Below are positions 42,383 to 52,777 of a stretch of DNA of 64,000 nucleotides, one piece after another. The position numbers and the translations under genes were made by a program. The first letter of the stretch is position 1, and every line of letters begins with the position of its first letter. Under the pieces are notes generated by a model. The model did no database searches, was not told where the DNA came from, and saw only the letters and a list, made by a program, of their open reading frames with translations. The stretch comes from Maribacter sp. MJ134 (lineage in GTDB: Bacteria > Bacteroidota > Bacteroidia > Flavobacteriales > Flavobacteriaceae): assembly GCF_003970695.1 (NCBI RefSeq), contig NZ_CP034570.1, positions 3,720,001-3,784,000 of the forward strand, in the 5' to 3' direction.

Positions 42383-44503
42383 ATGGCAGTTTTAGAAAAT
42401 ATAAGAAAACGAACTACGGTTTTAATACTCATTATCGGTCTTGCACTCTTTGCATTCGTTATTTCTGGAGTATTTACAAGTAGTAATTTTGGAGGAGGAG
42501 AAAAAGTAGGTTCTTCCGTGGCGGAAATAAACGGGAATGAAATTTCCATAGATGATTTTAGACAAAAGGTAGAGTCCGCCTCAAGAAGAGTAGGTCCTAC
42601 AACGACTTCGCTGCAGGTAATGAATCAAGTTTGGGATAGGGAAGTTCGTGCCAGTATCCTTAGTGAGCAGTTTGAGGATTTAGGAATAGGCATTGAGCAG
42701 GATCAAATAGTTGACTTTTTAAGAACTACCGGATACGCCCAGAATCCTGAATTTCAAAATGAGAACGGAATATTTGACCCAAATAGGTTCAAACAAACTG
42801 TAATGGACTGGAAAGTGAATAATCCTGCACAGTACGAGGTATGGTTGCAAACGGAGCAGGAGATTATTCAGATGGCGAAGGAGCAAAAATATTTCAATTT
42901 GGTTAAAGCAGGTGTAGGTGCTACCTTAAAAGAAGGTGAATTAGATTACAAATTGGCCAACGAGAAAATTGACTTAAAATACGTGCGTGTCCCTTATACT
43001 TCAATTCCCGATAGCACAATAAATGTCACTAAAAGTGAAATCTCCGCCTACATTAGTGAACACAAAGAAGATTTTAAGCAGGATGCGGCAAGGGATATTC
43101 AATTCGTGTATTTTGAAGAAAAACCTTCAGATGCGGATGATGCTGCCGTAAAAGCGGATTTAATGAAGTTGTTGGACGACTCCGTTGAGTACAATTCAAA
43201 AACGGATAGGAACGACACGATAAGAGGATTTAGAAATACTACGGATATGGCCGCTTTTCTAGATCGCTATTCCGATACGAAGTTTGATACGGTATACAGG
43301 GCGAAAAAGAATCTTCCTTCCAGTATTGCCGACACATTGATGACCCTGAAGGTTGGAGAGATTTACGGTCCCTATAAAGAGCGTGGGTCCTATCAGATTT
43401 CTAAGATGATGGGCAGAAGAGCTAACGGTTCCGTTAAGGCCAGTCATATATTGTTGACCTACGAAGGGGCTACGAGAGCTAATCCAGAAATTAAGAGAAC
43501 AAAGGAAGAGGCGGAGAAAAAAGCAAAAGAGCTTTTGGCCGAAGCTAAAAAATCGGGTGTTGTCTTCTCAGAATTGGCCAGAGATAATTCTGATGGACCA
43601 TCGGCACCAAACGGAGGAGATTTGGGATACTTTCAAGAGGGGACTATGGTTCCTAAATTCAATGATTTTGCCTTTAATAATGCTGTTGGCACTATTGGCC
43701 TAGTGGAAACGGACTTTGGGTTTCATGTAATCCGTGTAGACGATAAGGAAGATATTGTTCAACTGGCAACCTTATCAAGAGAGATAGTTGCTTCGGAAGA
43801 GACTATCAATACCTTATTTACGGACGCTACCAAATTTGAAATGGAAACAATAGCGGATGAAAGTGGTTTTTCCAAAATAGCAAAGGATAGCGAGTATCTA
43901 GTGAGACCAGTCAACAAAATAAAGCAATTGGATGAGAACCTTCCAGGTTTGGGGTCGCAAAGGAATATTGTGCAATGGGCCTTTAATAATGAAACCGAGG
44001 TTGGTGATATTAAACGTTTCAATATCAATAATGGATATGCTGTGGTACAATTGACAGGAAGCTATAAAGAAGGCCTAATGGCTGCAGAGGACGCTTCTGC
44101 AACGGTACTGCCTATTATTAGAAAAGAGCGTAAGGCGGCACAGATTATGGCTGCAAATGCAGGTAAAACAATGGAGGCTATCGCGAAGGATAATAACGTT
44201 ACAGTGTCCACTGCATCTGCGCTAAGTGTAAAAACACCTACAATACCAGGAGCAGGTAGTGAACCTGCGGTAGTAGGTACGGCGTATGGTATGGCACAAG
44301 GGGAAACTTCTGAACTATTGGAAGGAAATTCAGGAATCTTTATGGTAGAGGTAACAAAAAGAACGGAAGCTCCAAAATTGGAGAACTACAGTACCTATGC
44401 CAATACACTAAAGAACAATGCGGCCTCAAGAGTGAATACCGCAGTATATACGGCCTTAAAAGAAGCTGCTGAGATTGAGGATAAAAGAGCTACATTCTAC
44501 TAG
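42383..44503 (+). CDS. ppiD: PpiD-type membrane-anchored periplasmic chaperone with parvulin domain
   Basis: The 706-residue protein has a single N-terminal membrane helix (TTVLILIIGLALFAFVISG) and a SurA_N-like chaperone region. One parvulin (PpiC) domain lies at about residues 350-455 (VKASHILLTY, GGDLGYFQEGTMVPKF, FGFHVIRVDD). A C-terminal SurA-like segment follows. It assists folding of periplasmic and outer-membrane proteins. In Bacteroidota such proteins are about 700 residues, like this one. It is 91 bases after the CNNM gene and ends at a shared terminator. Confidence 0.9.
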   Translation: MAVLENIRKRTTVLILIIGLALFAFVISGVFTSSNFGGGEKVGSSVAEINGNEISIDDFRQKVESASRRVGPTTTSLQVMNQVWDREVRASILSEQFEDLGIGIEQDQIVDFLRTTGYAQNPEFQNENGIFDPNRFKQTVMDWKVNNPAQYEVWLQTEQEIIQMAKEQKYFNLVKAGVGATLKEGELDYKLANEKIDLKYVRVPYTSIPDSTINVTKSEISAYISEHKEDFKQDAARDIQFVYFEEKPSDADDAAVKADLMKLLDDSVEYNSKTDRNDTIRGFRNTTDMAAFLDRYSDTKFDTVYRAKKNLPSSIADTLMTLKVGEIYGPYKERGSYQISKMMGRRANGSVKASHILLTYEGATRANPEIKRTKEEAEKKAKELLAEAKKSGVVFSELARDNSDGPSAPNGGDLGYFQEGTMVPKFNDFAFNNAVGTIGLVETDFGFHVIRVDDKEDIVQLATLSREIVASEETINTLFTDATKFEMETIADESGFSKIAKDSEYLVRPVNKIKQLDENLPGLGSQRNIVQWAFNNETEVGDIKRFNINNGYAVVQLTGSYKEGLMAAEDASATVLPIIRKERKAAQIMAANAGKTMEAIAKDNNVTVSTASALSVKTPTIPGAGSEPAVVGTAYGMAQGETSELLEGNSGIFMVEVTKRTEAPKLENYSTYANTLKNNAASRVNTAVYTALKEAAEIEDKRATFY

Positions 44504-44526
44504 GAAAATATAGTTTTACCATTTTA

Positions 44527-44556
44527 AAAAGTCTCCCCAAGCGGAGACTTTTTTAT
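44527..44556. terminator. Bidirectional terminator between ppiD and the GHMP kinase
   Basis: AAGTCTCC (44529-44536) and GGAGACTT (44543-44550) form a perfect 8-bp stem with A- and T-runs on both sides. It serves both the ppiD and the GHMP kinase transcripts and overlaps the latter's stop codon. Confidence 0.8.
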
Positions 44557-45461
44557 AGTATCATTTTGGAAAAGGGCAATACAACAGAATACCCTTTTGA
44601 TTTAAAGTACTCAGGTGTTTCCTCGTTTCCTGTTGCCAATATAAAATCACCTCCCCAAGCGCCTAAACTCTTGATACTTCCTTGATAGTCTTTAAACAGT
44701 TTTTCCTTTATTGGGGTAGTTTGTAATACCCGCGAAAGCCTTCTTTCATGTGCGTTTAGCAATTCTTCAAAGTCCCTAAGGTTTTGTGATGAAATCATTT
44801 TTCTAGTAAGTTCACTTATGTCTTGGGTCAATTTCGCTTTATCGCTTTTTAAACTCCGGTAGGCCGCTATGGCCTCCCTACTGTTCTTTTTCTGGTTCAG
44901 ATAAATGAAAAAAAGTGCTTTTGTAAAGGGTGGGGTGGTATCTATGTTGGTAATGATCGGTACTTTATCTTTTAATTGAAAAATAATGGGTCCGTCATTT
45001 TGCGCACAGGCAATATCGTATGCGCTTCCGCCAAAGGTTTTTGATAGTAATGTGTACGGGTCAACCTTGGCCCATGAACTTAAGTTCGCTATCAATGTTG
45101 ATGAGGTACCTAGACCCCAAACCCTCGGAAAAGTGAGCTCAGTCTGGACTTTACAACCTTCGGTATTAGTAAGGAAATTTGGTTCTAGCTTGCGTATTTC
45201 ATTGAGTATATGAATAAGGTTTTTAGAAATTTCTTCGTTGGTAGAAGCAATTTCCTTAAAATCTTTTAGGGTGTACGACCCTGTGAACCAAACCGTACCG
45301 TCCGCATCAATGCTACGCCATGAAAGTGTTCTGGTATTGGTTTCGTTAACCTTTAGGTACTGACCATATTTAGTTGGAATTGCCCAGCCCTCTGCGCCAT
45401 CTAAAATGGCGTATTCGCCGGACAATAGTAGTTTCCCGTTACTGTAGAATTCCTTGGTCAT
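44553..45461 (-). CDS. GYDIA-family GHMP kinase (mevalonate pathway)
   Basis: This 302-residue protein is a GHMP-superfamily sugar/mevalonate-type kinase of the GYDIA group: GKLLLSGEYAILDGAEG at 8-24 is the substrate loop, RVWGLGTSST near 112-121 the phosphate-binding loop, and SAYDIACAQ near 146-154 gives the group name. In Bacteroidota these are proposed to phosphorylate mevalonate or phosphomevalonate. It overlaps HMG-CoA reductase by four bases, which supports a mevalonate role; the exact substrate is not settled. Confidence 0.85.
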   Translation of the reverse strand: MTKEFYSNGKLLLSGEYAILDGAEGWAIPTKYGQYLKVNETNTRTLSWRSIDADGTVWFTGSYTLKDFKEIASTNEEISKNLIHILNEIRKLEPNFLTNTEGCKVQTELTFPRVWGLGTSSTLIANLSSWAKVDPYTLLSKTFGGSAYDIACAQNDGPIIFQLKDKVPIITNIDTTPPFTKALFFIYLNQKKNSREAIAAYRSLKSDKAKLTQDISELTRKMISSQNLRDFEELLNAHERRLSRVLQTTPIKEKLFKDYQGSIKSLGAWGGDFILATGNEETPEYFKSKGYSVVLPFSKMIL

Positions 45462-46780
45462 GATTGGTTTCTTAGACCGGTTAAGAAATCAATAACACTA
45501 CGATGCGTTATGGTATGGGTTTTAAAATGTTCGATAGCAGCAATTTTTTCAGGTTCCGTTGCATGCTGTTGGTTCAGAATATTCATCAAGTGCATTTTCA
45601 TATGTCCTTTTTGAATTCCAGTAGTGACCAAAGAGCTTACTGCGGCAAAATTTTGTGCCAAACCGGCAACAGCTATGACTTGCATCAGTTCTTCTACGGA
45701 CGGGTCGTTAAGCAGCTGAAGGTTTAATTTAACCATAGGATGAAGTTTGGTTAATCCGCCTACGGTACCCAGCGCTAGAGGTAATTCAATCCAAAATCTA
45801 AAAATACCGTCTTCAACGCTGGCATGGGTAAGACTACTATAGCTTCCGTCCTTAGCGGCATAGGCATGTACACCTGCCTCTACTGCCCTAAAATCGTTTC
45901 CAGTTGCCAATACGACGGCATCGATACCGTTCATGATTCCTTTATTGTGGGTAACTGCCCTATAGGGTTCCACTTTAGCAATCTGTACCGCCCTGACCAT
46001 TTTTTCGGCAAACTGTTCAGGTGATATTTCTTTAGAAAGGTTCAACTCGGAAACGGGGCAGCTTACTTCGGCTTTTACCAAACAATTGGGTACGTAATTG
46101 GAGAGTATGCTCATGATCACTTCTAGCTGTCTTTCCTCTTCAGAGAACAAACTATAGTCCAAAGCCTCACTTTTTAAAGTGCTTGCAAACTGTTCCAAAC
46201 AACTATTGATAAAGTTAGCTCCCATGGCATCTTTGGTCTCAAAGGTGCAATGTAATTGGTAATAGTTGGCTAGATCTCCTGTTTTGTCCCTTAATTCTAT
46301 ATTAGAAATACCACCACCACGATTGGCCATACTGGCGGTTAAATTTTCGGTAGCCGTATAAAATTTCGGTTTTATTTTTTTAAAGAACAGTTCCAATTTG
46401 GCAGTATCGCCTTTAAATATAAAATGTACTTGCCCTACCTTTTCCGTTCCTAATACTTCGGTTTTGAATCCTCCCTTGGAAAGCCAAAATTTAGCAGCTT
46501 TACTGGCGGCGGCAACGACAGAACTTTCCTCAATGGCCATTGGAATGGCCAGAAGATTATCATTGATTAAAAAGTTGGGTGCAATTCCTAACGGAACATA
46601 TAAGTTGGTAATGGTATTTTCAATGAACTCATCATGCAGTTGTTGTAATTTTTCGTCCGTATTCCAATAACTACGGATAATCTGTTCGGCTTCATGGGGA
46701 TTTTGAGTGTAATTGGATACGATCCAATCTATTTTTTCTTGTTTGGAAAGTTTGGAGAAACCAGCTATTGGTTTTGGCAT
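45458..46780 (-). CDS. mvaA: Hydroxymethylglutaryl-CoA reductase, class II
   Basis: HMG-CoA reductase makes mevalonate from HMG-CoA with NAD(P)H, committing carbon to isoprenoids. The 440-residue protein has the class II marks: PMAIEESSVVAAAS with the catalytic Glu near 82, MANRGGGIS near 155, KAEVSCPV, THNKGIMNGIDAV with the catalytic Lys near 260, TGNDFRAVEAG and the C-terminal GHMKMH with the catalytic His. The ATG at 46780 matches the MxKxxxGFSKLS start of the family better than a TTG at 46825. It is translationally coupled to the GHMP kinase. Confidence 0.93.
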   Translation of the reverse strand: MPKPIAGFSKLSKQEKIDWIVSNYTQNPHEAEQIIRSYWNTDEKLQQLHDEFIENTITNLYVPLGIAPNFLINDNLLAIPMAIEESSVVAAASKAAKFWLSKGGFKTEVLGTEKVGQVHFIFKGDTAKLELFFKKIKPKFYTATENLTASMANRGGGISNIELRDKTGDLANYYQLHCTFETKDAMGANFINSCLEQFASTLKSEALDYSLFSEEERQLEVIMSILSNYVPNCLVKAEVSCPVSELNLSKEISPEQFAEKMVRAVQIAKVEPYRAVTHNKGIMNGIDAVVLATGNDFRAVEAGVHAYAAKDGSYSSLTHASVEDGIFRFWIELPLALGTVGGLTKLHPMVKLNLQLLNDPSVEELMQVIAVAGLAQNFAAVSSLVTTGIQKGHMKMHLMNILNQQHATEPEKIAAIEHFKTHTITHRSVIDFLTGLRNQS

Positions 46781-46991
46781 GGATATATGGTTTGTATTTC
46801 GTGTTACTTCTTTAAAAAGCTCCAACTAAATTATAGGTTATTTGCTCCGTATTTAGAGGTAAAGATAAGCATATTGGTCAGAACTAAATTGGAGCTAAAC
46901 CTGCGTTAAAATTGGGTTCTTTTTTAAACAATTTGCTGTTTTTAGCAGAAATAGTAGTAAACTTGAAAGATTTAACAAATTTCAACTTCTT

Positions 46992-49157
46992 ATGTATAAA
47001 TTATACGTTGTAGCCCTCTTTTTTTTGAGTTTTCAGATGAGCATCCTGTCTCAGGAAAAGCAAATTTCTATCGAGGCAATTTATAGCAATGAATTTAAAA
47101 CCGAAGGATTAGATGTTTTACGTTCTTTAAATAACGGAGAACAATATACCGTGTTGAATGTTGATGCCGTGACCGGAAATACGAGCATTGATAAATACGA
47201 TTACAAAACCTTGAAAAAGGTGGAGACCTTAGTTTCTTCGGCCTCTTTAGAGGGGATTCAAAAATTTTCCTCCTATCAGTTCAGTGATGATGAGTCTAAA
47301 ATACTCTTGGCCACTGAGGTAGAATCTATTTTTAGGAGATCTACCTTGGGTGTTTTTTACATTTATGATAGTAATACAAAAAGTTTAACGAAGATAAGCG
47401 ATGCCAAAATTCAGGAGCCAACTTTGTCCCCTGACGGAAAACATGTGGCTTATGTGTTGAACAACAATCTTTTTTTAATGGATTTACAGTCCGGTACAAC
47501 AAAGCAGGTTACTACGGATGGTGTAAAAAATAAAATTATCAATGGGGTGACGGATTGGGTTTATGAAGAAGAATTTTCTTTTGTGAGAGCTTTTGAATGG
47601 AATGCCAATAGTTCTAAGATTGCATTTCTACGGTTTGATGAAACCAATGTTCCTCAATTCTCCATGGATGTTTACGGAACGGAGAAATATCCAAGGCAAC
47701 ACGTATTTAAATACCCAAAAGCAGGGGAGGACAATGCAAAGGTAAGTTTGCATATGTTTGATGTGGTCAGTAATGAAATCTCGGACATTAACTTAGGTGA
47801 TGCTTACTACGTGCCACGCATTAAATGGATGAACGACGCCAACTCCTTAAGCGTTCAAACTATCAATAGACATCAAAATCATTTGAAATTACATTTGGTG
47901 GATACGCGTACCAATACGGTCTCTACTTTGTTAGAGGAGAAAGATAAGGCCTATGTGGACATTCACGATAACCTTACTTTTTTGGCAGATGATAGTTTTA
48001 TCTGGACGAGCGAAAAGGATGGGTGGAATCACATTTACCTCTATAATTCCAATGGAGAATTAATGAATCAAGTAACAAGCGGAAACTGGGAAGTAACCCG
48101 ATATTATGGTTATGACCAGAACGAAGATAAAATCTACTATCAATCCACGGAGAACGGTTCCATTAACCGCGGTATTTATAGTGTGGAAAGTAATGGGAAG
48201 GGCAAAAAAGAGCTGGCAACGGAGAGCGGAAGCAACTCGGCTTCATTTAGTGCGGACTTCACCTATTTCATAAATACGTATTCCAGCGCCACTACACCAC
48301 CGATATATACGCTACACAAAGCATTGACCGGTAAAAAAATAAAGGACATCAAGGATAATACCGCACTTTTAAAGAAGTTAAGTGCTTATGCCATTAGTCC
48401 AAAAGAGTTCGGCACAATTTCTATCAATGGAAATGACCTGAACATGTACATGATCAAACCAAAGGATTTTGACCCGTCAAAAAAATATCCGTTGTTCATG
48501 TATCAATATAGCGGCCCGGGCTCTCAGAATGTATCCAATAGCTGGATGAGGGCAAACGATTATTGGCACCAAAAATTGGTATCCGAAGGATATATCATTG
48601 CATGCGTAGATGGAAGAGGAACAGGATTTAAGGGAAGTGATTTTAAAAAGGTCACCTATTTGAACCTTGTTAAGTATGAAACTGAAGACCAAATAGCCGC
48701 GGCAAAAAAGTTGAGCGAGTTAGATTATATCGACGAGAACCGAACCGGGATTTGGGGATGGAGTTTTGGAGGGCACATGGCCACCAATTGTATTTTAAAG
48801 GGTAACGATACTTTTGAAATGGCTATTGCCGTAGCACCTGTAACTTCTTGGCGTTTTTATGATACCATATATACAGAGCGTTTTATGAGAACCCCAGCGG
48901 AAAACCCAAGCGGTTATGATGACAATTCTCCTTTTAATTATCCTGAACTGTTAAAAGGGAAGTACTTGCTCATTCATGGTTCCGGGGATGATAATGTACA
49001 TGTGCAAAATACGATGCGTATGGTAGAGGCCTTGATACAGGCGAACAAACAATTTGAGTGGGGTATCTATCCAGATAAAAACCACGGTATCTACGGAGGT
49101 AACACCCGTATACATCTGTTCAATAAAATGACTAACTTTTTGAAATCAAATCTTTAA
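46992..49157 (+). CDS. Dipeptidyl peptidase IV (S9 family)
   Basis: DPP IV is an exported serine peptidase that cuts X-Pro dipeptides from peptide N-termini. The 721-residue protein has a signal-like start (MYKLYVVALFFLSFQMSILSQ) and the eight-bladed propeller with the YEEEF double-Glu motif near 190. The alpha/beta-hydrolase domain carries S589 in GWSFGGHM, the Asp near 665 in GSGDDNVHV and the His near 697 in DKNHGIYGG. It is followed 32 bases later by a POT peptide transporter; together they suggest peptide digestion and uptake. Confidence 0.93.
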   Translation: MYKLYVVALFFLSFQMSILSQEKQISIEAIYSNEFKTEGLDVLRSLNNGEQYTVLNVDAVTGNTSIDKYDYKTLKKVETLVSSASLEGIQKFSSYQFSDDESKILLATEVESIFRRSTLGVFYIYDSNTKSLTKISDAKIQEPTLSPDGKHVAYVLNNNLFLMDLQSGTTKQVTTDGVKNKIINGVTDWVYEEEFSFVRAFEWNANSSKIAFLRFDETNVPQFSMDVYGTEKYPRQHVFKYPKAGEDNAKVSLHMFDVVSNEISDINLGDAYYVPRIKWMNDANSLSVQTINRHQNHLKLHLVDTRTNTVSTLLEEKDKAYVDIHDNLTFLADDSFIWTSEKDGWNHIYLYNSNGELMNQVTSGNWEVTRYYGYDQNEDKIYYQSTENGSINRGIYSVESNGKGKKELATESGSNSASFSADFTYFINTYSSATTPPIYTLHKALTGKKIKDIKDNTALLKKLSAYAISPKEFGTISINGNDLNMYMIKPKDFDPSKKYPLFMYQYSGPGSQNVSNSWMRANDYWHQKLVSEGYIIACVDGRGTGFKGSDFKKVTYLNLVKYETEDQIAAAKKLSELDYIDENRTGIWGWSFGGHMATNCILKGNDTFEMAIAVAPVTSWRFYDTIYTERFMRTPAENPSGYDDNSPFNYPELLKGKYLLIHGSGDDNVHVQNTMRMVEALIQANKQFEWGIYPDKNHGIYGGNTRIHLFNKMTNFLKSNL

Positions 49158-49189
49158 ACAAGAAATACGATAACTAAACCAACCCAATT

Positions 49190-50752
49190 ATGACAAGTAC
49201 AAAACCGGCACATCAAAGAGAGCTTTTTGGACATCCCGTAGGATTATATGTTCTCTTTTTTACAGAAATGTGGGAGCGTTTTTCCTATTATGGCATGCGC
49301 GCATTGCTTACGCTATATATGACCGCGCAAACTTTGGAAAATGACCCGCAGAGTGGTTTGGGCTGGACGACGACAGAGGCTCTTGCCCTATATGGTTGGT
49401 ATACCATGTTGGTTTATTTGATGAGTATCCCCGGCGGTTTTATTGCAGATAGATTAATAGGACAAAAAAAAGCCGTGACCATTGGCGCGATTCTTTTAAC
49501 AGCTGGTCATGGCGTATTGGCTATAGATGCGATATGGGCTTACTATACAGGTCTAGGCTTAGTTATTTTAGGTGTTGGAATGTTGAAACCCAATATCTCC
49601 ACTATGGTAGGCGGGTTGTACAAACAGAATGACATTAGAAGGGATAAAGGGTTTAGTATATTTTATGTTGGCATCAATTTAGGTTCATTTACAGCGTCAC
49701 TTTCCGTAGGGTTAGTGGCTGCCTTATATGGATGGCACTATGGTTTTGGCCTAGCAGGTATTGGAATGTTGCTTGGCCTAGTAGTTTATCTGTACGGACA
49801 GCGTTTCTTGACCCATGTGGGCAACGAACCAACGGTCGAAGAAAAGTCATCAGATATTAGTCTTGCGACACTTTTTTCTCAATTATTGAAGTCGCCCTTA
49901 CAATTAGGAATTGTAGTGGTGTTATTGGCCTTGTCCATCTATGCCGGATTTACATTCGAAGGACCGGACCATTGGGGTTACGGAGCCTTGTTTATTGTAT
50001 TGACGCTAGTAACGGGATTAATGATGATGATCTATAAGAATTTGAACGGCCAAGTGGAAAAGGATAGGTATTTAGTATTGTTGATATCCCTGTTGATGGT
50101 GGTCGTTTTTTGGGGGTCATTTGAGCAAATGGGCGGATTAATGAATTTGTACGCTGAAGAAAAGACAAATAGAATGCTTATGGGATGGGAAGTACCTGCG
50201 GCTTGGTTTCAAGGGGCAAATGCTGGATTTATAATTCTCTTTGCCGTACTGGTGGCCAATTTTTGGGCTAAAAGAAAACTTAAGGGCAAAGAGGCTTCTT
50301 CTATATTTAAGATGGCGGTCGGTGTTATTATTATGGGCATCGGTTTTGTTTATATGGTATTTGCGTCTATGCAGTACGAGGCCAATGGCAGTTCGGCCAT
50401 GTATTGGCTAGTATTGGCGTATCTGTTTCACACCTTGGGCGAGTTGTGCCTGTCCCCTGTTTCTTTATCCTTCTTTACCAAGTTGGCACCGGCAAGGTAT
50501 ATGGCCCTAATGATGGGTGTTTATTGGGCGGCCACGGGATTGGGCAACAAAGTGGCGGGAGTCATTGGCGAAAGCTCTGTACAGGCAGGTGAATTTAAAG
50601 TATTTGGAGGATTGTTCGTTTTTGCAGTCCTTTTTGGACTTTTAGTGATACTACTATTGAAACCTCTAAAACGACTTACACATGGGGCGGAGGATAAGGA
50701 AACCGTTATTCATGACGATGAAACCGAAGGTTTTGAGCTATCTGACCACTAA
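49190..50752 (+). CDS. Proton-coupled peptide transporter (POT/PTR2 family)
   Basis: The 520-residue inner-membrane protein belongs to the POT/PTR2 branch of the MFS. It has 12-14 helices, the ExxERFSYYG motif at the end of helix 1 (TEMWERFSYYGMRALLTLY) and the LGGGLIADR-like PGGFIADRLIGQ loop. It imports di- and tripeptides with protons. The stop codon overlaps by four bases with the convergently transcribed comEC gene. Co-transcription with DPP IV makes sense functionally. Confidence 0.93.
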   Translation: MTSTKPAHQRELFGHPVGLYVLFFTEMWERFSYYGMRALLTLYMTAQTLENDPQSGLGWTTTEALALYGWYTMLVYLMSIPGGFIADRLIGQKKAVTIGAILLTAGHGVLAIDAIWAYYTGLGLVILGVGMLKPNISTMVGGLYKQNDIRRDKGFSIFYVGINLGSFTASLSVGLVAALYGWHYGFGLAGIGMLLGLVVYLYGQRFLTHVGNEPTVEEKSSDISLATLFSQLLKSPLQLGIVVVLLALSIYAGFTFEGPDHWGYGALFIVLTLVTGLMMMIYKNLNGQVEKDRYLVLLISLLMVVVFWGSFEQMGGLMNLYAEEKTNRMLMGWEVPAAWFQGANAGFIILFAVLVANFWAKRKLKGKEASSIFKMAVGVIIMGIGFVYMVFASMQYEANGSSAMYWLVLAYLFHTLGELCLSPVSLSFFTKLAPARYMALMMGVYWAATGLGNKVAGVIGESSVQAGEFKVFGGLFVFAVLFGLLVILLLKPLKRLTHGAEDKETVIHDDETEGFELSDH

Positions 50753-52776
50753 TAGGGTTCGGAAATAAAAGAATAAGCTCCCATTTCACCCGTATAGTGA
50801 AATGGGAGTTTTGCTTTTTTACACGTATTTTTCCAACGGGCTACGTAACTCTTGTAATTGCTACCGTCCACCAATATCAGTTTTGGTCGTGTATCCCGTA
50901 TCAGACGTTCCAAATTAATTTTTGGCGAATCGGTCAATAGTATAATATTTTTTTCTTTAGCTGCAGGAAATATGCCTAAGCTATCGATTATTAAGAAAGA
51001 CTGGTTATCCGCAAGATAGGCTTGGCGCAGTGTATCGTGCGTTGTTCTGTAGATGCGTTCCTGTACCTCGAAATTAGTGAGGATGTTCTTTGATTTTAGG
51101 GAGTCCTTACTCCACACGTTCAAATAACGACCATTTCTTTGGATAAGAACTGTGTTTCTAGTTTGATGCAATAATAGAATGTCCTTTTGTTTGCTGGCAT
51201 TGTAATCAGCATACATTGTCCAAAGTTGAAAGCCTAGAATGCCGAATAAAAAGAATGACAATCTTTTAAAAGTAACCTTGGACAACAGACCTATCATAAG
51301 TAGAATGACGATGTAGCCAATAACGAGTTGTATATGATCAAAGGGAATGGACTTGAAGATAAAAGCCTCCTGTTGCGCGACCAAATCAACTACCGTATTC
51401 ATCCATAGGATAAGTTTATTAAATAGCCACACCAACCAATCCGGTAGCGCGTTATTAAGCGAGAGTAAAATCACTAAGATACCGATAGCCAGTATTGCTC
51501 CGAGTACGGGAACGATAAGTAGGTTGGAAATAAAGAATAAACCCGGGAACTGATGAAAATAGTAAAGACTGATTGGCAGCACACCTAGCTGCGCGGCTAA
51601 ACTCACCGAGAGTAATTGCCAAAAATAACGGACTATTTTATGTTTGGGAAACCATAGTTTTTGTAGCAATGGATATATCCAAACAATGGCAAAAACGGCC
51701 GCGTAGCTCATTTGAAATCCGATATGGAACAGTAGGTTGGGGTTTATGAATAGTAGTATAAAGAACAAAGAGAGCGAAAGAATATTAGAGGTGTTACTAG
51801 GTCTGTTCAAAGAGAGGGCGTAGGCGATAAAGCTGAACATGGTACATGCTCTTATAATTGAAGCGGAAAGTCCGGCCAGAAACGCAAATCCCCAAAGGAG
51901 CACAACAGAAAGGACGAGGATAACGATATTGCCTTTCGGCAAGGTTCTTAACGGACTAAGCAAAAATTGAATTAACAATAACAATATCCCAATATGTAAT
52001 CCCGAAACTGCAAGGATATGTACAGCACCCGCTTTCTTATAATTATCATAGGTTTCTTCAGATAAATCAGAACGCTGTCCAAGTAATAATGCCTGGATAA
52101 CACCGAGTTCATCGGCTCCAAAATTCTGCTCTTTTAATTTCTCAACAATATGTAATCTTGCTTTGGCCGCCAGGCCATAAACAGTACTAGTGTGGGTCTT
52201 ACTTTTTATATAATTTGTTGTATTTAAGTTCAACTGATGGTAGATGCCCATATGTTCCAAATACCGCTTATAATCAAATTGATGCGGATTTAATGGAGGT
52301 CCAATGGCAATAGGTCGGGTGTACACCCAAAGCTCATCATCAACATGGAGCGTAAGCGCGGTAGTGTCCATCTTTTTATTGAGCAATATTTTCCCCGAGA
52401 CCAGATTACGGTCCAAGCTGTTGACCGTGGCAATATATCGTTGAGAGAAAGAAGAGGGTTTCAGCACCTCCTTTATTTTAAGTTGCCACGGGCCATTGTT
52501 TTCAAAAGCAGCTTTGCTGTAGTGTGCGCTATTATTTATGGGTTGCGCCTGTTGGTAGGTAAGTGTTCCTAATGCAATCGTGGTAGCCGCGGCAATACTA
52601 CCGAATAGGGTAGAAGTTAGTTGTTTGGTTAAAGTATAATATAAACTTAGTGTAATGATGAGGGCTAAGGTACAGCCAAGAGTCCAACTGATGTCAAACG
52701 TAAAATACCGACCGATAAGTATTCCGATAATGAGAAGTAGCGCTAATTTTACGGGAACGAACGCGAATAACTTCAT
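50749..52776 (-). CDS. comEC: ComEC/Rec2-type DNA-uptake channel protein
   Basis: ComEC is the inner-membrane channel for single-stranded DNA in natural transformation. The 675-residue protein has the N-terminal DUF4131 segment and the ComEC core with HILAVSGLHIGILL near residue 250, plus about ten helices. It lacks the C-terminal metallo-beta-lactamase domain of longer homologues; the last about 170 residues have no HxHxDH motif. Short ComEC proteins of this type are usual in Bacteroidota. It is two bases downstream of the NlpC/P60 gene, in the same direction. Confidence 0.88.
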   Translation of the reverse strand: MKLFAFVPVKLALLLIIGILIGRYFTFDISWTLGCTLALIITLSLYYTLTKQLTSTLFGSIAAATTIALGTLTYQQAQPINNSAHYSKAAFENNGPWQLKIKEVLKPSSFSQRYIATVNSLDRNLVSGKILLNKKMDTTALTLHVDDELWVYTRPIAIGPPLNPHQFDYKRYLEHMGIYHQLNLNTTNYIKSKTHTSTVYGLAAKARLHIVEKLKEQNFGADELGVIQALLLGQRSDLSEETYDNYKKAGAVHILAVSGLHIGILLLLIQFLLSPLRTLPKGNIVILVLSVVLLWGFAFLAGLSASIIRACTMFSFIAYALSLNRPSNTSNILSLSLFFILLFINPNLLFHIGFQMSYAAVFAIVWIYPLLQKLWFPKHKIVRYFWQLLSVSLAAQLGVLPISLYYFHQFPGLFFISNLLIVPVLGAILAIGILVILLSLNNALPDWLVWLFNKLILWMNTVVDLVAQQEAFIFKSIPFDHIQLVIGYIVILLMIGLLSKVTFKRLSFFLFGILGFQLWTMYADYNASKQKDILLLHQTRNTVLIQRNGRYLNVWSKDSLKSKNILTNFEVQERIYRTTHDTLRQAYLADNQSFLIIDSLGIFPAAKEKNIILLTDSPKINLERLIRDTRPKLILVDGSNYKSYVARWKNTCKKAKLPFHYTGEMGAYSFISEPY

Positions 52777-52777
52777 C